Positions 1 to 7,800 of a stretch of DNA of 64,000 nt are shown in pieces. The position numbers and the translations under genes are program-made. This DNA comes from Pyrinomonadaceae bacterium (GTDB lineage Bacteria > Acidobacteriota > Blastocatellia > Pyrinomonadales > Pyrinomonadaceae), in the NCBI GenBank assembly GCA_026129865.1, contig JAHCHG010000002.1:432096-496095 (forward strand). The letters are read 5' to 3'. The notes beneath the pieces were generated by a model. That model had not been told where the DNA came from and searched no databases. It saw only the letters and a list, made by a program, of their open reading frames with translations. How positions within the stretch are numbered: position 1 is the stretch's first letter; each line of letters opens with the position of its first letter.

Positions 1-2071
1 CGATGCAAACGCGTTTACTCCGACGACGGGGAACAATAATTTGATCAACGACGGCAACACCGAACTTTGGCTTTATCAGGTTCCTATGACATCGCCGGTC
101 GATCTAACGCTTGGAGCGGAGATTCCTTTTACCGATCTTTCGACCGGAACATTTACGCAGGTAACGAATACGACGCCGAGCGCGCTTCCGACGGAAGGTT
201 CGACCACTTTGTTTCCTTTTATCGCAAACGACAACCGCGACGCTTCGCTAAGCGATGACGGAAACGTTGTCGCGTTTACGTCAAACAGAGACCTTGTGCC
301 GACAGTCGGAAATCCGTTTCCGACGGCGGACAACGACGAGATTTTTACCTTTGTTCGCAGTTCGACGACATTCGGTCAGGTAACGAAAACTCCGCGCGGA
401 TCGGTCTCAGCGCCGATCTATAGTCTGCATCCGACAATTTCAGGAAACGGTTTACGAGTTTTGTTTATGAGCAACGGCGACAATCCCATTGTCGGCGGTA
501 CGGCTTCCGAAAACGCCGACAAGAACCTTGAGATCTTTTTTACCGATCTTGACGCCAATGGCGCTCCGGCAGGAACACGAAAACAGATAACCAAAACGAC
601 CCAGACGAACCCCGGCGACATTGTAAACACCTTAAATTACGGTCGTCGAATGAGCCGCGACGGAAGATTTATTGCGTTCGATTCATTCGCGAATTTGGAA
701 GCTACCGGAAATGGTCCGTCCAACGCAACCTCTTTTGCGCTTTATCTTTATGACGCGACCGCAAATACGTTACGGGCGATCGGACCGCGAAGCGACGCTG
801 ACAGTGCAGCGCTCGGCGGCGATGTGAATCATTATCCCGGATTTACCGATTACGACGGCAGCGGCGTTCCGCAAACTCTTGTTCTTAACACAAGGCTAAA
901 CATTAAAGCTGACGGAACAATGGCGGCGACACAGGCGGACGGCTTGAACCCGGACGAAACGCGTCCACCGCAGGTTTATTTGTATGATCTTGACGAACCT
1001 CCGGCTGATGCAAAGTTTACGCGCGTCACGAAAAATCCGGCGATCACTAGTGTTTCGGTCGCGATTCAAATACTTCCGAGCAACAGTTCGTCAAGACTTG
1101 CGTTTAATTTAAGTCTTTCGGAACTCGGTTCCGGAAACGGGGATCTTTTGTCGGAGGTCTATTACCTTCTAACACCGTTCTTTAGTCGTCAAACTGCGGC
1201 ATCAATGAGTTTTGCGACCGGTGCAACGCGAATTCCGGTTTCGAACGATCCGGTTCCGACGCCTAGTCCGACGCCGACGCCTAGTCCGACGCCGACTCCG
1301 AGTCCGTCGCCTACTGCGACGCCGACACCGACCCCGCAAACTCCGCCTGCAGTTTACGGAATTTCGCCGGGAATGCTCGGGTATGTGAATTTTGACGCTG
1401 GTTATCTAACTCCGGTTCGCGCGATGACCGCGGAAGGATCGCTTTCGCGCAGCTTTACACTGCCGATCGAGCTCGGCGGCGTAACGATGACGATCAACGG
1501 TATCGCCTGCGGTTTGAAATCGGTCGGCAGACGCGAGATCATTTTTGTCGCTCCGCGCGCGCTTTCGGTAAGTTCATCGGAAGCTGTGCCTTATGAAGTT
1601 GTCATCAATAACAACGGCGTCATAATCAAAGACACCGTTTCCGTTGTAACAACACGCCCTGACATTTTTACCTACAGTTTTACGGATCCGGATGGAAACC
1701 TGTTTACAAACCGGGCGCGGATGTTCAACGCGACCAACCGCGTGCTGACGCGTGAACCGTTCACGGTCAGGACGATAAAGTATCGAGGCGGCGTAAAGGT
1801 TCCGACGCGTATACGGCTTTATCTAACAGGAATTGAAGGCGCACCTGCGACGGTTATCACGCTTCGCATCGGCGGTCGCGAGATAACCGGGTCGTCATCG
1901 ATCGTGGAAGGCGCGATATTACGTGAACCGGGTGTTTATACAATAGACTTTCTGCTTCCGCCCGAACTCGATAATGCAGGCGAAGTTCCTGTCGTCTTTA
2001 GGATCGATTTCGGCGGCGTAACCTATTACAGCAGGCTCGAAGACACGGCTCCGGTTACCAGGATCCTTTGA
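1..2071 (+). CDS. 5'-truncated secreted beta-propeller protein with Pro/Thr linker
   Basis: The reading frame is open from base 2, so the gene begins before the window; the TTG at 41 is not a convincing start. The visible part has several TolB/PD40-like blades, seen as recurring patterns such as SLSDDGNVVAFTSNRD, TISGNGLRVLFMSNGD and MSRDGRFIAFDS, each a degenerate DG..(V/I)AF unit. A Pro/Thr/Ser linker (DNA about 1252-1345) follows, and then a domain of roughly 240 residues containing GISPGMLGYVNF and REIIFVAPRAL. That domain resembles the acidobacterial TIGR03437 C-terminal domain, judged from memory. The layout suggests an exported or surface-bound protein; ligand and role are unknown. A strong terminator lies 29 bp after the stop. 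Confidence 0.7.
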   Translation, partial: DANAFTPTTGNNNLINDGNTELWLYQVPMTSPVDLTLGAEIPFTDLSTGTFTQVTNTTPSALPTEGSTTLFPFIANDNRDASLSDDGNVVAFTSNRDLVPTVGNPFPTADNDEIFTFVRSSTTFGQVTKTPRGSVSAPIYSLHPTISGNGLRVLFMSNGDNPIVGGTASENADKNLEIFFTDLDANGAPAGTRKQITKTTQTNPGDIVNTLNYGRRMSRDGRFIAFDSFANLEATGNGPSNATSFALYLYDATANTLRAIGPRSDADSAALGGDVNHYPGFTDYDGSGVPQTLVLNTRLNIKADGTMAATQADGLNPDETRPPQVYLYDLDEPPADAKFTRVTKNPAITSVSVAIQILPSNSSSRLAFNLSLSELGSGNGDLLSEVYYLLTPFFSRQTAASMSFATGATRIPVSNDPVPTPSPTPTPSPTPTPSPSPTATPTPTPQTPPAVYGISPGMLGYVNFDAGYLTPVRAMTAEGSLSRSFTLPIELGGVTMTINGIACGLKSVGRREIIFVAPRALSVSSSEAVPYEVVINNNGVIIKDTVSVVTTRPDIFTYSFTDPDGNLFTNRARMFNATNRVLTREPFTVRTIKYRGGVKVPTRIRLYLTGIEGAPATVITLRIGGREITGSSSIVEGAILREPGVYTIDFLLPPELDNAGEVPVVFRIDFGGVTYYSRLEDTAPVTRIL
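1252..1345. repeat. Low-complexity hexamer tract coding a Pro/Thr/Ser linker
   Basis: Near-tandem CCGACG/CCTAGT units encode an alternating Pro-Thr/Pro-Ser stretch joining the propeller to the C-terminal domain. The repeat length is a multiple of three, so slippage would change linker length without breaking the frame. Confidence 0.8.
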
Positions 2072-2099
2072 TATTTGGATCACTTAATTTGTTTAATGA

Positions 2100-2130
2100 G
2101 ACGGTGTTGTTTGCGACACCGTCTTTTTTT
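2100..2130 (+). terminator. Rho-independent terminator
   Basis: An 8-bp perfect stem GACGGTGT/ACACCGTC (2100-2107 with 2116-2123) is followed at once by seven T residues. It ends the beta-propeller transcript and separates it from ilvE. Confidence 0.9.
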
Positions 2131-2342
2131 GTTTCCCGGCGTGATTTGTCGATGGAAACCGGCGCAAAACGAGTCTTCATCCGCTGATGAGCCGATTTTT
2201 CCGACTTTGCGAAAGAGCCGTCGTTATATTATCCTGTTAAGGAAATTTACAAAGCGGCGACCTTTATTAGAAATCCATTTTTATTCGTCGTTTCTTCTGT
2301 TTTACCAGTTCTCTTTATTATATCCCTAGGAGTTTATTAATT

Positions 2343-3326
2343 ATGGCATTAAAAGATGTTACTACAATGAAAATTGCGCCCAAGGTTTGGCGTAACGGCG
2401 AATTTATCGAATGGGACAATGCACGCGTTCACGTAATGACGCATGCGATCCATTATGGTTCGAGCGTGTTTGAAGGAATTCGCGCGTATAAAACGGACCG
2501 CGGTGCCGCCGTTTTCAGATTGCGCGAGCATATGAAACGTCTTTTGAATTCTGCCAAGGTCTATCGGATGGATGTTAAGGTCGAACTCGATCAGATCTGC
2601 GACGCGACAGTTGATCTTATTAAAGACAGCGAAATGGACGCGTGCTATATCCGACCGGTAATTCTCCGCGGCTTAGATGAGAATAAACCGGCGTTTGGCG
2701 TAAATCCGTTTCCGAACCCGGTCGATTGCTATATCGCAGCATGGGATTGGGGTAAATATCTCGGCGAAGAAGCTCTCGAAAGCGGCGTTGACGTATGTGT
2801 TTCGAGCTGGACGCGAATTACTTCAAATTCCCTTCCGGCGGTCGCAAAAGCCGGGGCAAATTATATGAATTCGCAGTTGATCAAGATGGAAGCGATCCTT
2901 AACGGGTTTTCCGAAGGAATTGCGCTTGATGACCGCGGTTATGTTTCGGAAGGTTCGGGCGAAAACTTGTTTTTGGTAAATAACGGCAAACTTTTAACAC
3001 CGCCGCTCGGCGCTTCGATCCTGCCGGGAATTACGCGCGATTCGGTAATTCAAATAGCCCGCGAACTCGGCATCGAAGTTGAAGAATCGAACATCCAGCG
3101 TGCAGCACTTTATCTGACGGACGAACTCTTCTTTACCGGAACCGCCGCCGAAATTACTCCTATCCGCTCGGTTGACAGGATAACGGTCGGCAGCGGCAAA
3201 CGCGGCGAAATAACGAAAAAGCTGCAGGACGTTTTCTTCGATGTGATACACGGACGGCGACCGGCTCCGAACGATGCTCCGTGGCTTACCTACGTGAATG
3301 AGGGAAGCAAAAAAAAAACAGCGTAG
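2343..3326 (+). CDS. ilvE: Branched-chain amino acid aminotransferase
   Basis: A PLP-dependent fold-type IV transaminase that interconverts Leu, Ile and Val with their 2-oxo acids using glutamate/2-oxoglutarate, in the cytoplasm. The 327-residue length fits the family. K169 in the context PAVAKAGANYMNS is the expected Schiff-base lysine; the family motif EGSGENLF follows, and the N-terminal HYGSSVFEGIRAY segment is typical of IlvE class I. The ATG at 2343 has AGGAG about 9 nt upstream. The gene is monocistronic: terminators stand before it (2100-2130) and after it (3369-3403). The C-terminus ends in a short lysine-rich tail. No regulatory leader was recognised in the 212-nt upstream gap. Confidence 0.95.
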   Translation: MALKDVTTMKIAPKVWRNGEFIEWDNARVHVMTHAIHYGSSVFEGIRAYKTDRGAAVFRLREHMKRLLNSAKVYRMDVKVELDQICDATVDLIKDSEMDACYIRPVILRGLDENKPAFGVNPFPNPVDCYIAAWDWGKYLGEEALESGVDVCVSSWTRITSNSLPAVAKAGANYMNSQLIKMEAILNGFSEGIALDDRGYVSEGSGENLFLVNNGKLLTPPLGASILPGITRDSVIQIARELGIEVEESNIQRAALYLTDELFFTGTAAEITPIRSVDRITVGSGKRGEITKKLQDVFFDVIHGRRPAPNDAPWLTYVNEGSKKKTA

Positions 3327-3368
3327 TCTAAAGGCAGAATGACAAATATCTGTTCTGACTAAAAATGG

Positions 3369-3403
3369 AACCCGCGGCAAAAATTGTTTTGACGCGGGTT
3401 TTT
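3369..3403 (+). terminator. Rho-independent terminator of ilvE
   Basis: Stem AACCCGCG/CGCGGGTT (3369-3376 with 3393-3400) is followed by TTT and another T-rich base. It ends only 10 nt before the next start codon, so the downstream gene's ribosome-binding region overlaps its 3' side. Confidence 0.8.
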
Positions 3404-3413
3404 CTGAGCTTTG

Positions 3414-4901
3414 ATGATGAAAAAATTCGTTCTCGAATTTACGGTCTTCATTTCCGGAGCCGTCGTAATGATCTACGAGATCATCGGCTCTCGAATTCTG
3501 GCACCGTTTATCGGAACTTCCACTTATGTCTGGACAAGCTTGATCGGGATAATACTCGCCGCGCTCAGCGTCGGTTACTGGCTCGGAGGCAAAACGGCGG
3601 ATCGGCGACCGAATATCAAAGTTCTTTCGTCCGCGCTTTTCACCGCCGGCGGTCTGATCGCTCTGACGATCTTTTTGCAGGACGCGGTGCTGGCATTTAT
3701 TGCTACAAGTGGTCTGATCCTTGAATTAAAAGCCGTGCTCGCCGCTTTAATTTTGTTCGCGCCGGCGAGCGTTTTGCTCGGCTTTGTCGTTCCTTACGCG
3801 GTAAAACTAAAGATTCTTTCGATCGCCGACGCGGGAAAAACGGTAGGTCGAATTTATGCATTTTCAACTGTCGGCAGCATTTTCGGGACATTTTTAGCCG
3901 GATTTTTTCTAATACCGTTTGTCGGCAGCGTTCGGACGCTTTATCTGATCGCCGGTGCACTGTTAATTCTTGGCTCGGTGATCGCGCCGTTTAAGTTCAC
4001 TCAATTTCGCTCTGCGGTCGTTGTTTTGTTTGTATTTGCAGTTGCCACCAGCGAGATCTACGGATATTTTCTTTTTCGTTCGATCGGTCTCTACGACATC
4101 GACACAGAATACAGCCGCGTTCGCGTCTTTGACGCAAAAAATCCGCGTGGAGAACCTGTCCTCGCCCTTGCGACCGATCCTTATTTCATTCAATCTGCGA
4201 TCTATCCGGACAGTGATGAGTTAGCTCTCGAATACACGAAATATTATTATCTCGTTCAGGATTTTCGAACGGATATAAAAAACGCGTTGATGATCGGCGG
4301 CGCCGGGTTTACGTTTCCGCGCGATTTTTTAAAAAAGAACCCGAACGCCCGGATCGACGTTGTCGAGATCGATCCCGGAATGACGGTGATCGCGCGGCGG
4401 TTTTTCCGTCTGAAAGATGACCCGCGAATGAATATCATTCACCAGGACGGGCGAATCTATCTGAATAACGCCGGTCAAGCAAAATACGACGTTGTTTTTC
4501 TTGATGCGTTCGGATCGCTTTTTACGGTTCCGTTCCAGCTGACCACGATCGAATCGGTTTCGCATATTCGCCGCGTGCTGAACGAAAACGGCGTCGTCAT
4601 TTTTAATCTCGGCGGAGCGGTCAGCGGTTCTTCGAGCCTATTTTTTCAAGCGGAGTACAACACCTATCGAAAGATCTTTCCGCATGTTCGTGTTTTTAAG
4701 GTCAATACCGGTTATTCGAACGAACAGCTTCAAAATTTAATTATCATTGCTTCGCTTTCTGAGCTAAATATCGATCCCGAAACCGACATCGCAGGCTCGG
4801 AGATCAAAGAATTTGAAATAACCCACGACGGAATCCTAACCGACGACCTTGCTCCGGTTGAGTATTTTAACTCGTTTGCGCAGCGAAATTACCGCCGATG
4901 A
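3414..4901 (+). CDS. Membrane protein fused to a spermidine-synthase-like domain
   Basis: The N-terminal half (about residues 5-220) is hydrophobic with six to seven predicted membrane segments. The C-terminal half is a Rossmann methyltransferase-like fold of the polyamine aminopropyltransferase family: MIGGAGFTFPRDFL for cofactor binding, DVVEIDPGM with the acidic strand-2 end, and DVVFLDAFGS matching the catalytic Asp-Ala-(Tyr/Phe) loop. The fused MFS/spermidine synthase family is widespread in bacteria; its substrate is generally not established, and polyamine synthesis should not be assumed. TTG 3411, ATG 3414 and ATG 3417 are consecutive; no good Shine-Dalgarno sequence is visible because the ilvE terminator occupies that space. 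Confidence 0.8.
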   Translation: MMKKFVLEFTVFISGAVVMIYEIIGSRILAPFIGTSTYVWTSLIGIILAALSVGYWLGGKTADRRPNIKVLSSALFTAGGLIALTIFLQDAVLAFIATSGLILELKAVLAALILFAPASVLLGFVVPYAVKLKILSIADAGKTVGRIYAFSTVGSIFGTFLAGFFLIPFVGSVRTLYLIAGALLILGSVIAPFKFTQFRSAVVVLFVFAVATSEIYGYFLFRSIGLYDIDTEYSRVRVFDAKNPRGEPVLALATDPYFIQSAIYPDSDELALEYTKYYYLVQDFRTDIKNALMIGGAGFTFPRDFLKKNPNARIDVVEIDPGMTVIARRFFRLKDDPRMNIIHQDGRIYLNNAGQAKYDVVFLDAFGSLFTVPFQLTTIESVSHIRRVLNENGVVIFNLGGAVSGSSSLFFQAEYNTYRKIFPHVRVFKVNTGYSNEQLQNLIIIASLSELNIDPETDIAGSEIKEFEITHDGILTDDLAPVEYFNSFAQRNYRR

Positions 4902-5169
4902 CCGTTCACTCGCCCACTCAAACCCGGCGAAAAATTTTATTGCTTTTCAGTCTCTGTCGGCGTATATTTCCTTCACACGAATTTTTAAGTTGCAATTTCA
5001 GGGCGGTTGATGAGATCACAATTGATTTATTGATCATTGCAAATTTTTCCCGGTTTCCGTCGGCAATTCGCGGTCGAAACCTTTAGACAATTCTCTTCGC
5101 ATAACCGCAAAACTTTTCCTGAACAACAACTTACGGCATTTTCTGCAAATTGGTCCGAATCCTCGCGTA

Positions 5170-5176
5170 AAGGAGA
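5170..5176 (+). promoter_or_regulatory. Ribosome binding site of the 5183 gene
   Basis: AAGGAGA lies 6 nt before the ATG at 5183 and fixes that start. The 281-bp gap before it (4902-5182) shows no other convincing feature. Confidence 0.8.
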
Positions 5177-5182
5177 ACTTTT

Positions 5183-5923
5183 ATGGGAATTGATACTTAC
5201 TATCTTTCAAAAAGACAGGTTACCGGCGTCGGAAGCATTTTTTTACTTAACGAATTGATCGAGGAAAAAGCGGGCGGCGGCTCTTTGCTTGGCGCCGTCG
5301 TTCAGGAAAATAAAAGCCCGTTTCATACCGATTATCCTGTTCCGATCCTCGTTTCTGAACCGAACATAATAATCAAAAAATTAGAACTCTGGAAAAAGGA
5401 ACTGAACATCACGAGCGATATAGTCGAGAAACAAAAGATCGCTGCGGGACATAAAAGTATTAAGGTCGAAAAAAACAATTCATTTCAGGTGGGACTCGGA
5501 CCGTTTCCCGGAATTCCGTTCAACGGAAAATTTCAGCTTGATTATTCGCGCGTTTCGTCGATCGACATCACTTATGGAACCGGAACGACCTACAAATACA
5601 TTAGAAAGGGCGACATGATGAAGCTCTATAGAAAATTAAAAGGCAAGCCGGACGATGACATGACCGGCAATTTTCTTCGAAAAAACGCTTTCATCAGTCT
5701 TCTGCAGGTTGCAAAAAACTGGAAGGTTTCTTTCGAATCGACAAAAACCTTTGACGCCGGCGTGGAAGCGCAGATCGATCTTTTTAACAACGACAGCGCG
5801 ATCGGCGGAAGTGTGAAAATGAAGAAAACCAAAGAAACACGAATTGAAGCCGAGGTCGGCGGAGATGTTTTTTACGTCGTCGGGCTTATGTCGACGCGTT
5901 GGGATGACGTCAAACCCGATTAA
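5183..5923 (+). CDS. Beta-rich protein of unknown function, possibly gasdermin-like
   Basis: 246 residues, no cysteine, no signal peptide and no obvious membrane helix. It is not recognised by a named motif. The order of blocks recalls bacterial gasdermins: a short N-terminal region, a SFQVGLG strand, a LDYSRVSSIDITYG strand, a helical DMMKLYRKL segment, then FISLLQVAKNWKVSFESTK, a GGSVKMKKTK amphipathic stretch, and a terminal VFYVVGLMSTRWDD strand. This comparison is from memory, not an alignment. Against it, the N-terminal cysteine that is lipidated in known bacterial gasdermins is absent, and no separate autoinhibitory C-terminal peptide is evident. It forms a unit with the wall-hydrolase-like gene 20 nt downstream. 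The ORF itself is well supported by its Shine-Dalgarno sequence and codon use. Confidence 0.45.
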   Translation: MGIDTYYLSKRQVTGVGSIFLLNELIEEKAGGGSLLGAVVQENKSPFHTDYPVPILVSEPNIIIKKLELWKKELNITSDIVEKQKIAAGHKSIKVEKNNSFQVGLGPFPGIPFNGKFQLDYSRVSSIDITYGTGTTYKYIRKGDMMKLYRKLKGKPDDDMTGNFLRKNAFISLLQVAKNWKVSFESTKTFDAGVEAQIDLFNNDSAIGGSVKMKKTKETRIEAEVGGDVFYVVGLMSTRWDDVKPD

Positions 5924-5943
5924 TTCGGGTGCGGAGGTGCGAT

Positions 5944-7791
5944 GTGGCGTACAAATTTACCTTTACAAAAGAAGGAAAATCAAATTTTGCAAAAATAGCC
6001 GGAAGGTCGGACGCGCCGTTTCTGGTCGGGATCGATACCGTATATCAACGCACCAAACACGGGCTTTTTAATCGCCCGGTCGCCGGCGAGATCTTGTACG
6101 ATCCGGCTGCTTACGCGGGAGAATTCGGGTTTTGGGCATTTTTCATAGCGCCGACTGCGAAGGCGGAAAGCAAGAATTCGTTCGCCTGCATCAACACTTA
6201 CGACCGCGCGCAGTTTACTTTTGGATTTATGCAGTACGCGGCGCATGTTCCGAACGGAGACTTTGTCCGATTCTTCAAAGAATTGCTGAAACTGCCCGCG
6301 GCGAAGGATTATTTTCCGAAACTTTCATTAATAGACGGACGAATCCATTTTCGCGAAGACAACGGATCGCAAACTCAGCTTGAATCGGACGAATCGACTC
6401 AAAAGCTGATGGATTATCTAAATCCGTCTTTAAGCGAGATCGACAATCAAGAACTCGTCTGCGCCGCCAGAATGATCCATTGGTCGCAAAACGACCCGAA
6501 ACACCGCGAGCTGCAGGTCAAAACCGCGGTTGATCATTTTCGGGACAATCTTAAACTTTACGACAAACGCTACGAACTCGATGGAATGTCTGCCGACATC
6601 TGTTTTGTTATCTGCGATGTTCATCATCAGGGTCGCGCGAAAATCAAGGATGTTAAAACCGCGCTCGATACGAACGGCGATCGAAAAGCGGCGCTCAAAA
6701 ATTTATTAAAACTTGGTGAAGCCGATTATAAAGAGAGGGTCGAAACTATCTCGGCAGAGCTCAAACGGCTTTCGAGCTCCGGTTTCTTTGAAAAGGTTTA
6801 CCGCTCAGCGCTCAACGATTTTACTGCACCCGGCGATCCGGCACCTGAGGAGGTCCTGCCTATCAATATCGCGGGCGGAAAAACCACACTTCAGAAGATC
6901 GCGGCAAATAACATTCAGTTCAAGTTGAACGATCTGGCGCTCGACCGCGACCTAGCCGGCGAAATTCAGAACCGGTTGATAGCGCTCGGATGTCTCGATC
7001 CGCCCGCCGACGGTGATTTTGGAACGATCTCGCGGTTTGTTCTGACGGAATATTGCAAACTTTCCGGAATTGATTTTGACACAACGATCACGCCGCAGAT
7101 CGCAAAGGCACTGCTGAATAACAGTTCCGACACTTTTCTCCCGCTCAAACTAAGCGGCGACCTCGCAAGCAAAATCGTCAGGTATATGCAGTTTCGCAAT
7201 TACTGGATCGCGAAACTTCCCGGCTTTTTGAACATCGTTTATCTCGAGGGCGCAGACGCCGACGGCACGCCGAACGCCGATAAATTTAATGAGTTCAACG
7301 ACCGGCGAATTGTTTTCTCCATCGAAAACGGCAAACCGGTCATACTTTACAACGCGCTCGGGTCAACCGAACCGGGTCGCTACTATACTGAACGTCCGCT
7401 AAATTCGCTCGGCGCCGCGCGCATTGCGTTCGGACAGTACAAAGCATGGCGCGTCGGCGTTCACAACGCCGGAAAGCGAACTGCGCACGAAGCGCTTATC
7501 CAGGCGGACAAGATCACTGTTCATCGCGATCTGAACAAAGACGGCATGCGCACCGGCGACCGGCTCGACGTCGGAAGCGGTTTTTTTGTGAACCAGCATT
7601 CGGGATTCGATGCGCCGGTGAACAACATCGGAAGATCGAGCGCGGGATGTTTAGTGTCGCGTTCAAGTGCCGACCATAAAGAATTTATGAAATTGGTAAA
7701 AACGGATCCGCGATTCAAGAAAGCTTCTAACGGTTATAAGTTTATTACGACGGTAATCGCGGGCGACGATCTGAAAAAACAGATCGGTTAG
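5944..7791 (+). CDS. Multidomain peptidoglycan-hydrolase-like protein without signal peptide
   Basis: GTG 5944 is chosen because GGAGG (5933-5937) sits 6 nt before it; the frame also opens at GTG 5929. The 615-residue product has an N-terminal lysozyme/chitosanase-like region (about 25-290) with E75 in KAESKNSF followed by DRAQFTFGFMQYAAH. A peptidoglycan-binding-like segment comes next (about 325-380, with AEIQ-type helix and DGDFG). The C-terminal region has an HSG...NNIGRSSAGCLV pattern like the His/Ser-x-Gly-Cys core of L,D-transpeptidase-type or related wall-active domains. No secretion signal is seen, so it would act only after membrane breach, export by another route, or cell lysis. 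Its stop lies 9 nt from the convergent lptD stop. The domain calls are by eye. Confidence 0.6.
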   Translation: MAYKFTFTKEGKSNFAKIAGRSDAPFLVGIDTVYQRTKHGLFNRPVAGEILYDPAAYAGEFGFWAFFIAPTAKAESKNSFACINTYDRAQFTFGFMQYAAHVPNGDFVRFFKELLKLPAAKDYFPKLSLIDGRIHFREDNGSQTQLESDESTQKLMDYLNPSLSEIDNQELVCAARMIHWSQNDPKHRELQVKTAVDHFRDNLKLYDKRYELDGMSADICFVICDVHHQGRAKIKDVKTALDTNGDRKAALKNLLKLGEADYKERVETISAELKRLSSSGFFEKVYRSALNDFTAPGDPAPEEVLPINIAGGKTTLQKIAANNIQFKLNDLALDRDLAGEIQNRLIALGCLDPPADGDFGTISRFVLTEYCKLSGIDFDTTITPQIAKALLNNSSDTFLPLKLSGDLASKIVRYMQFRNYWIAKLPGFLNIVYLEGADADGTPNADKFNEFNDRRIVFSIENGKPVILYNALGSTEPGRYYTERPLNSLGAARIAFGQYKAWRVGVHNAGKRTAHEALIQADKITVHRDLNKDGMRTGDRLDVGSGFFVNQHSGFDAPVNNIGRSSAGCLVSRSSADHKEFMKLVKTDPRFKKASNGYKFITTVIAGDDLKKQIG

Positions 7792-7800
7792 GCAAATTAT

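Noticed and set aside
2075-2329. 84-codon plus-strand ORF downstream of the beta-propeller gene
   Set aside because: It begins inside the terminator region and its sequence is unlike a protein (MDHLICLMRRCCLRHRLF); it is explained by the terminator and the ilvE leader.
5929-5943. GTG 5929 as start of the wall-hydrolase-like gene
   Set aside because: It would place the Shine-Dalgarno GGAGG inside the coding region; GTG 5944 has correct spacing.
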